A stretch of 37,231 nt of DNA from Chlamydiota bacterium (GTDB lineage: Bacteria; Chlamydiota; Chlamydiia; Chlamydiales; Rhabdochlamydiaceae), in NCBI GenBank assembly GCA_003176115.1, contig PSRO01000059.1, positions 1-37,231 of the forward strand. The letters are read 5' to 3'. Under the pieces are notes generated by a model, which did not search any database, had not been told where the DNA came from, and saw only the letters and a program-made list of their open reading frames with translations. The number at the start of each line of letters is the position of its first letter. Position 1 is the stretch's first letter. Of this stretch, positions 31,993-37,231 are shown piece by piece. The translations under genes were made by a program, and so were the position numbers.

Positions 31993-32736
31993 TTAATCCT
32001 GATCCACTCTGCGATATTGTAGTTCTAAATAAGAGAGGAGCTCATATAAAAAATCTTGCATTTCTGAAGAGTAATTATGTATTCTATGCTTCAAATAGTT
32101 ATAAGCAATTAAAGCAGGGATTGCAATCACAAGACCTAAAACAGTGGTTGCTAAAGCGGTAGAGAGGCCACCTATAATCACGCTATTAGAACCAATAGAG
32201 CCGCTATTTTGTAAGCCTGAAAAAGTAACTAAGATTCCCCACACGGTTCCTAATAAACCTAAGAATGGAGCCAATGATACAACAGTTGGTAGAATAAATA
32301 GGTTTTTTTCTAGTTGTTTTACATGATAAGAAATCGTAGTTAATACATGACTTTCCACTGCTTCTAAATCAGTAGAAGATAGATAGATCTTAGGGTTTTC
32401 TAAATCTTGTGTGGAAAAATACAAATTCTTATTGAGAATCTCTCCCGTTTTTATTTTGAGAGACCCGAGAATATGAGCAAAAGGGTGCAGATCCTTACAA
32501 GTGTTTATCTCTTGTACATCGATTTGCAGCATTCTTTCCTTTTGGTTTGTGTAGTTTTTATAAAAGATCTGAGATAAGCGAGCGGTTCTATGGGTAAATC
32601 TGATTTTTTGGATGAGTATAATCCAACAGATTAGAGAAAGACCGATTAAAGCCAACATAATTGTTTTGCCAAAAATATCAGACTGGGCATAAGCGGTTAT
32701 AAACGTGGCAAAACTAGCTATTAGAATTTCAGGCAT
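31993..32736 (-). CDS. exbB: ExbB/TolQ-family proton channel protein
   Basis: The 247 residues have three membrane helices (about 22-42, 145-168 and 190-214). The family core is PTVVSLAPFLGLLGTVWGI...GGLSTALATTVLGLVIAIPALIAYNYL, read here in two parts. It is the first gene of the Tol operon. The start ATG at 32736 lies only 32 bases from the divergent glycosyltransferase start. A leftward TATAAT (plus 32738-32743) sits one base before the ATG, too close to be its -10 unless the message is leaderless. No clear ribosome binding site is seen. Confidence 0.95.
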   Translation of the reverse strand: MPEILIASFATFITAYAQSDIFGKTIMLALIGLSLICWIILIQKIRFTHRTARLSQIFYKNYTNQKERMLQIDVQEINTCKDLHPFAHILGSLKIKTGEILNKNLYFSTQDLENPKIYLSSTDLEAVESHVLTTISYHVKQLEKNLFILPTVVSLAPFLGLLGTVWGILVTFSGLQNSGSIGSNSVIIGGLSTALATTVLGLVIAIPALIAYNYLKHRIHNYSSEMQDFLYELLSYLELQYRRVDQD

Positions 32737-32768
32737 GATTATATGAAGGGTTCTCTTTTAAGTAGATA

Positions 32769-33686
32769 ATGAAAAAAAAGAAATTTGTCAATCTTAAAAC
32801 ACCGATAGGAACGGTTATCAATTTTTGTAGTTATGACTTTGCTTTTCTCTCTCTTTGTATAGAAGCTGCTCAAGAGTTTTCCTCTCAAATTATTGTGCCT
32901 GTTTGTGATCATATGTTTAGCGGGGAAAAAGAAGACCCTCTTTTTTTACAAAACATCTACGCGCTTTTTCCCAATGTGCAATTCATCGAATTTCCGTTTG
33001 ATATCTCTAAAAAAGACAACCCTCATTATTGGCATAATTTATCTCGTCTGATAGGTGGGTTCTTTTTAAAAGAAGAGATTCGGTATGCACTCTTTCTCGA
33101 TTGTGATGAAATTGTAGATACCAGCAGTTTTAGAGAGTGGTTAGAGCATTTTGATTACATGCAATACACAGCGATACGACTTGCGAATTATTGGTATTTT
33201 CGTAGTAGCTCCTACCGAGCTACCACTTGGGAAGACACCCCTCTTCTCGTAAGAAAAACCAGAGAAAATCTACAGGCTCTTATGCACCCACAAGAAAGAG
33301 CCGGTATGTATTCTTCCGCACAGCCAGAGAAGAAACGGATGTGCTTAAGTTTAGATAAAAAGCCTATGGTGCATCATTTTAGCTGGGTTCGTACAAAAGA
33401 GCAGATGCTCAAAAAAGTTTCTAATTGGGGCCATCGTGAAGAGCGTGATTGGAAACATTTGGTGGAACAGGAGTTTTCTTCTTCTTTCCAAGGCACCGAT
33501 TTTGTACATGGTTACTTATTTGAAACCGTGGATTCTGCTTTTGCTATCGATTTATCAGCTCAACCTCTAGAAGTGACCTCTAGTATCAAAGTATTAAGGC
33601 TCAAAGCTCATCAGGTGCATTGTATTGATCTCTACATGCATTTTGAGATGGAGTTGCCTCAGATTTCCCATCTTTTAAAGAAATAG
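32769..33686 (+). CDS. Glycosyltransferase-like protein (GT-A/GT92-like)
   Basis: This 305-residue protein resembles the GT2/GT92-like group. An N-terminal Rossmann-type start (VINFCSYDFAFLSLCIEAA) leads to ALFLDCDEIVD, with a DxD-type metal/nucleotide-sugar motif at Asp111-Cys-Asp113. HHFSWVRTKEQMLKKVSNWGH near residues 202-222 is typical of these enzymes. No signal peptide or membrane helix is seen, so it is probably cytoplasmic. Acceptor and sugar are unknown. It is divergent from exbB, the ribosome binding site is weak, and it stands alone. Confidence 0.8.
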   Translation: MKKKKFVNLKTPIGTVINFCSYDFAFLSLCIEAAQEFSSQIIVPVCDHMFSGEKEDPLFLQNIYALFPNVQFIEFPFDISKKDNPHYWHNLSRLIGGFFLKEEIRYALFLDCDEIVDTSSFREWLEHFDYMQYTAIRLANYWYFRSSSYRATTWEDTPLLVRKTRENLQALMHPQERAGMYSSAQPEKKRMCLSLDKKPMVHHFSWVRTKEQMLKKVSNWGHREERDWKHLVEQEFSSSFQGTDFVHGYLFETVDSAFAIDLSAQPLEVTSSIKVLRLKAHQVHCIDLYMHFEMELPQISHLLKK

Positions 33687-33756
33687 TTCTATTTAGTTAG
33701 TAAATTTAAATATTAGAAATATTATTTAACTAATAAAGTGTAATAATTAGTTCATA

Positions 33757-33786
33757 TTGAATATTAATGATTATTAGTTTTATAAT
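33757..33786 (+). promoter_or_regulatory. Promoter of the 968-residue protein gene
   Basis: TTGAAT (33757-33762) and a perfect TATAAT (33781-33786) are 18 bases apart. The start near 33793 gives a leader of about 80 bases with AAGGA before the ATG. The surrounding 180-base spacer is almost pure A/T and also holds TTAGTTA/TAACTAA inverted arms (about 33694-33734). Confidence 0.5.
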
Positions 33787-33873
33787 ATTAACTATTGATT
33801 ACTATTTCCGCTCTTAATTGTTCTTATTACTTTTTCTCCATCTATTTAGAGCTAAACGTAAAAAGGAAAAAAT

Positions 33874-36780
33874 ATGACCGTTTCTATGAATGCATCTTCG
33901 ATTGTTTATGTCGAAGAAATGAAAAGTATGAATTTCTTAGGGTTGCAAATTAACAATATTTATAAGAACACCGATAAAACCATGCAGATTACAGAGCTTG
34001 CTAAAGAATTCCTAGGATCAAAAAAGGAAACTTTTCAAGAAACAGAGGTTGCTTTACTTGCTAGTAAATGCAGCTCTTCTATTGAGAAACAAGCGCTTAA
34101 GCTTTTTGCAATGTCTTTACATAAGCTATCAGTAAACCCTCTAGAAGCAGGCTTTGAGTATATTAGGAAAGCCCCAGGCTATGACCCCATAAGAGGATTT
34201 CAAGTTCCTAATGATTGGGAGGAAAATGGAACGGTTACTTTGAACCAAATTTACAAAGAACAATTCTTTGCATGGATGATGAAAAATCACGAGTTGCCCT
34301 TTTCTTCTATTGTATCAATGCTTTACATTTTGAAAAGTTTTAATGATCCATCTATTGCACTAGATAATCACATTTGGAATAAATTTTTACTAACTGGAAA
34401 AAGACAAGAGCAGTTTAAGGAATTTCAAGCTAAATATGAGTTTTTAATAGAAAACAAGTTTTTGCAGTCTTTCCCCATAGAGTTAAGCAAAATCCCCATC
34501 ACTCGTAACGCACAGACAACAATTCATAGTTATTACAAATGTTTCAAAAGAGCTTTTGAGTGGCTGGTAGAGTTATTTATAGCGGGCACTCAACCATCAA
34601 GTCAATCTACTAAGGCGGAGCAGATGGTATATATCCAAGCATTAGCAGATGGTCAGAGAATAAAAGATAGGCTAGAAAGTATGTTAAAAAGAAATTTTTC
34701 AAAAAAAATGTTGGCATATAAATTAAGAAAAATGCTTCCCTCTTTGCGAAAATACTTTGAGTGGCTTGTTATAAGAGCAGATCTAAATCAAATAAAGATG
34801 GAAGATCTTAGAGCAAGGCAAGTTGCAATAGATGATATTCTAATGATCTGTAAAGAAAAGAAAGAGCAAATCTCTGATCGGTGTGCTCAATCTACAATTG
34901 GAGCAAGAAAGAAGAAAAATCCACACAAAGTAGGATTTAACATCCAAATCGTAATGAAAGATTTGCTGAAGAAATATGAGAAATGGATGGGACAGAGATC
35001 TCTTGGGTCGGAAGCAGCTACGCAATTTAATCTAGAATTACATAGTATTCTAAGAGAAAAAATGACTAGCTTAAAGCATATTCAAGATACAGAAGCGTAT
35101 TTTATTCTCGAAAAAAATAAAATAGCCATCCAGCAAAGGTTTCCCGCAGAACTATGTTCATTCAAAGAAATGTTCCCCTGCATCAGTTCTTTATTAAGCT
35201 ACGTAGATACTGGTGTAGCGGAAGAGCAGGATAGATGGAAGAGAGAAAAATGGAGTTTATCCATAAGTCAATTTGATGAAATGTTAGAGAGAGAGTTATT
35301 ATCTGAGTGTGAAGTAGTTGATGTTATATCTGTTGAAGATCAACGCCCATCTACGGATTTTTCAGATGAACCAGAAGAGGAGATTGAAGAGGAGTCTGTT
35401 AGTGATAGTCTATCTAAAGAGATTTCTGATCTGCCCCATGTTCTTCAGGAGGAAAAGATGCGGTCTTATTTAGATGATAAGATAGAGGACAAGCAGCTAA
35501 ATGGATGCTTAAGCCAGACTGTAGAAGGTTTGTTGAAACAAATGCAGGTTTATTTGCATGGCAAACAAGGAAAAGAAGTATACGATCACATCTTGTTAGG
35601 GGCTGCTGCATTAGAACAAATGGCACAAGCAATATATGAAGGCAGAACAAGTCATGCGGTATTAGGATTTCGCAGTAGCTTAATTCATTGTCATTTTGCT
35701 GTGGAGCAGATCCTCAGCCAAAAAAGTGGAGGAACGGCAGATTCTCATAATTTAAGCTTTTTAGCAAAAGAATTAGAGAAGAAAGGAGACAGGGCATTTT
35801 CTAAAGAAGAGCGAGAACTTTTAGAGGAGATAAGAGTACATCTGTGGTTCCACTATCCAGAAGACTATAGAATGTACTTTGCGGAGAAAAAGTGTCCAAA
35901 AGCGCTTTTCTTATTGAATGCGCTTTTCCGCTCTGAAAACATTCAAGAAGCTATGGTTTTTTCTTTTAACAAGTACTGTCAAACCTTAAAATTCGTTATT
36001 GGGCTTACAACAGGGACTTCACAATCAAGCACTGTAGAGATCTTTCTGAAGAAGTTTTTAGACTCAAGTTCTTTAGAGCCTAAAAAAAATCCTACTGTGG
36101 ATTCTCCAATGATCCGTAAAATCAATCGTGTACTTAAAACTCTTCATTCGTTAGACGAGCTTACTCATATAAAAGACTTAGACAATGGGTGGCTATTAGC
36201 AAATTTTGATACAATAAAAAAATATTTATCGATTATGAAAATTTCTTTAGAACTTCCTCAAGAAGCAACGGAGCATTCTCTTCAGAAATTTATACGAATA
36301 GAAGCTCTATTAAATGTAGAAAAGCTCTTTAAAAACCTATTTAGAGTGATTGGTTTTTTCCAATCAGGAACAGATACTCGAATCCATAATCTACACAAAT
36401 TCTACTCAATCATTGAGGAGCGTTATGAAAAGCTATTATCAAAAGATGATAAAAATTTGTTAGACAGCATTAATTTAAATATTACACATCATTATTTCCA
36501 TAAAAAGTCACATGCGAGTTTAAAGAAGGATTATGATTGCTTCTTAAGAGAATCCCGTGCTTTATCATCGGTTGATAAAGGATTTTCTATTACCATGGGT
36601 GGAAAACAAACAGCCTCACATGAAACTCTACAAAAGGCAGAGGAGAAGATTACCGCTGTCATCGGACGCTCTTTAGATCTATTTATTAGGCTATTAGATC
36701 CTGTGGTAAATGAGCTGAAGGAAATAGATAAGGATATAAAAGAAGGAATTAGCGTCTTTGATTATTTAAAAATTGGATAG
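33874..36780 (+). CDS. Large helical protein with a duplicated module, function unknown
   Basis: This is an unrecognised 968-residue protein, soluble and mostly helical, with no signal peptide. Residues 493-510 are strongly acidic (FSDEPEEEIEEESVSD) and divide two halves. In the second half a 37-residue stretch starting HNL at 625 and one starting HNL at 838 align without gaps. They share HNL, a Glu, SK, LL, Ile and HY, with many conservative pairs (11 of 37 identical). The first copy, with the helix before it (residues 596-617) and the R654-x5-H660 pair, resembles HEPN-type four-helix domains. That is a pattern guess. AAGGA precedes the ATG. The size and lack of similarity suggest a lineage-specific effector or intracellular factor. 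Confidence 0.75.
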   Translation: MTVSMNASSIVYVEEMKSMNFLGLQINNIYKNTDKTMQITELAKEFLGSKKETFQETEVALLASKCSSSIEKQALKLFAMSLHKLSVNPLEAGFEYIRKAPGYDPIRGFQVPNDWEENGTVTLNQIYKEQFFAWMMKNHELPFSSIVSMLYILKSFNDPSIALDNHIWNKFLLTGKRQEQFKEFQAKYEFLIENKFLQSFPIELSKIPITRNAQTTIHSYYKCFKRAFEWLVELFIAGTQPSSQSTKAEQMVYIQALADGQRIKDRLESMLKRNFSKKMLAYKLRKMLPSLRKYFEWLVIRADLNQIKMEDLRARQVAIDDILMICKEKKEQISDRCAQSTIGARKKKNPHKVGFNIQIVMKDLLKKYEKWMGQRSLGSEAATQFNLELHSILREKMTSLKHIQDTEAYFILEKNKIAIQQRFPAELCSFKEMFPCISSLLSYVDTGVAEEQDRWKREKWSLSISQFDEMLERELLSECEVVDVISVEDQRPSTDFSDEPEEEIEEESVSDSLSKEISDLPHVLQEEKMRSYLDDKIEDKQLNGCLSQTVEGLLKQMQVYLHGKQGKEVYDHILLGAAALEQMAQAIYEGRTSHAVLGFRSSLIHCHFAVEQILSQKSGGTADSHNLSFLAKELEKKGDRAFSKEERELLEEIRVHLWFHYPEDYRMYFAEKKCPKALFLLNALFRSENIQEAMVFSFNKYCQTLKFVIGLTTGTSQSSTVEIFLKKFLDSSSLEPKKNPTVDSPMIRKINRVLKTLHSLDELTHIKDLDNGWLLANFDTIKKYLSIMKISLELPQEATEHSLQKFIRIEALLNVEKLFKNLFRVIGFFQSGTDTRIHNLHKFYSIIEERYEKLLSKDDKNLLDSINLNITHHYFHKKSHASLKKDYDCFLRESRALSSVDKGFSITMGGKQTASHETLQKAEEKITAVIGRSLDLFIRLLDPVVNELKEIDKDIKEGISVFDYLKIG

Positions 36781-36893
36781 ACTGATCTTTGAGTTATTTA
36801 GCGTAACTTCAGCTGCCGATTATCAATTCTTAGGGAATTCTCTCAAGGTAGAGTACTTTTTGAATGGTTAGGCAGTATAATACTTAATTCTTC

Positions 36894-36918
36894 TATACTA
36901 GTTTGTTTTCAAATTAAG
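36894..36918 (+). repeat. 25-base dispersed repeat, copy 2
   Basis: This is the inverse of the copy at 23851-23875, with two mismatches at the central variable bases. It lies 114 bases after the end of the 968-residue gene, in a spacer. Confidence 0.6.
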
Positions 36919-37004
36919 AATGTACAAAATGAAATTTTTCGGAGCTGGCCATATGCTGGCTTTTCTATAGCGAATGCCACTACATTAGTTTCTATTTTTT
37001 TCTT

Positions 37005-37202
37005 CTACTCTATTTTTAGGACAGGGTTTCGTTCTAGAGATCTCTTGTCAAGCGGCTTCTTCTCCTTTTTCATAGAGTTCTTTGTATGTATAAAAGCTTT
37101 CTCTTGAATATCCCCTGTGCTTACATACCTCAATGTTGGATTTAATTCATTAAGAACAGGGTAGATAAAGACAAAAAAAACAGTGTAAAAAGACCTCTTC
37201 AT
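37005..37202 (-). CDS. Doubtful small ORF with hydrophobic N-terminus
   Basis: A 65-residue frame begins MKRSFYTVFFVFIYPVLNELN (read as a basic start followed by a hydrophobic run), with a Lys-rich C-terminal half. The N-terminus could be a signal peptide or anchor. No ribosome binding site is visible before the ATG at 37202 and there is no homologue that I recognise. It may be a short exported protein, a gene remnant, or chance. Confidence 0.3.
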   Translation of the reverse strand: MKRSFYTVFFVFIYPVLNELNPTLRYVSTGDIQEKAFIHTKNSMKKEKKPLDKRSLERNPVLKIE

Positions 37203-37231
37203 GTTGTACAAGTTTCGTTTGTGAAAAAACA

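Larger units (their letters stand above)
36781..37231. other. Right-end spacer with no confident gene
   Basis: Apart from the weak leftward ORF at 37005-37202 and the dispersed repeat at 36894-36918, I see nothing. There is no tRNA, terminator with U-tract or transposase fragment. A direct repeat, GCTGGC, occurs twice around 36946-36962. Confidence 0.5.

Noticed and set aside
32738-32743. TATAAT as the -10 of the exbB promoter
   Set aside because: It lies one base before the start codon and has no fitting -35, so it could serve only a leaderless message. It is more likely chance in AT-rich DNA.
34924-34938. Second RVxF-like sequence (HKVGF) in the 968-residue protein
   Set aside because: The motif is short and common by chance, with no acidic flank after it, unlike the KKRVTF of the proline-rich protein.
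1-37231. tRNA, rRNA, CRISPR arrays, prophage or conjugation genes
   Set aside because: All spacers were read for cloverleaf arms, CCA ends, regular repeats and phage-type genes. None was convincing.

Overview
The window is about 37 kb of AT-rich, densely coded DNA that looks like a chromosome segment of a member of the phylum Chlamydiae. The call rests on gene content and order: a reduced type II secretion-like block (gspD-gspE-gspF-gspG), and an exbB-exbD-tolA-tolB-pal-LysM block in the order known from Chlamydia. Between these lie many unrecognised, alpha-helical or proline-rich proteins of the kind chlamydiae export. The presence of murI (absent from Chlamydia itself), the low GC and the number of lineage-specific genes suggest an environmental ('Chlamydia-like') family; Rhabdochlamydia would fit the GC, but this is inference. 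No rRNA, tRNA, CRISPR array or intact mobile element was seen.

Layout. 1-285: start of a membrane protein running off the left edge. 449-8150: type II secretion-like operon (a GspC-position protein, GspD secretin, GspE ATPase, GspF platform, GspG and GspH-like pseudopilins) ending in a closely coupled PEBP-family protein. 8227-8598: small membrane protein. 8718-12611: three leftward unknown genes. One is coiled-coil. One is proline-rich with eukaryotic-style docking motifs (a PP1-type RVxF and an SH3-type PxxPxR). One is an Inc-like membrane protein. 12780-15359: exported protein of about thirty MORN-type repeats. 15393-20460: leftward operon of TPR protein, VWA protein and rsmD, joined by 4-base overlaps. 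20581-22516: a DMT-type transporter and, convergent to it, a membrane-anchored TPR protein.

22843-26633 is accessory. It holds a protein with the T/C/H spacing of CheD/NTAN1-type amidohydrolases, a short RqcH/NFACT protein, a tandem family of three small paralogues (the third broken by a lost start codon and an in-frame stop), and a small ORF whose ribosome binding site lies in a hairpin. 26709-32736 is one long leftward operon: exbB, exbD, tolA, tolB, pal, LysM protein, murI, and an OmpR/PhoB-type response regulator at its end. It ties outer-membrane/peptidoglycan upkeep to a regulator. 32769-36780: a glycosyltransferase-like gene and a 968-residue unknown with a duplicated HNL...SK..LL...HY module. 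The right end (36781-37231) holds one doubtful small ORF and one copy of a 25-base dispersed repeat.

The best candidates for new biology are the CheD/NTAN1-like protein, the proline-rich candidate effector, the small paralogue family with its pseudogene, and the duplicated domain of the 968-residue protein.
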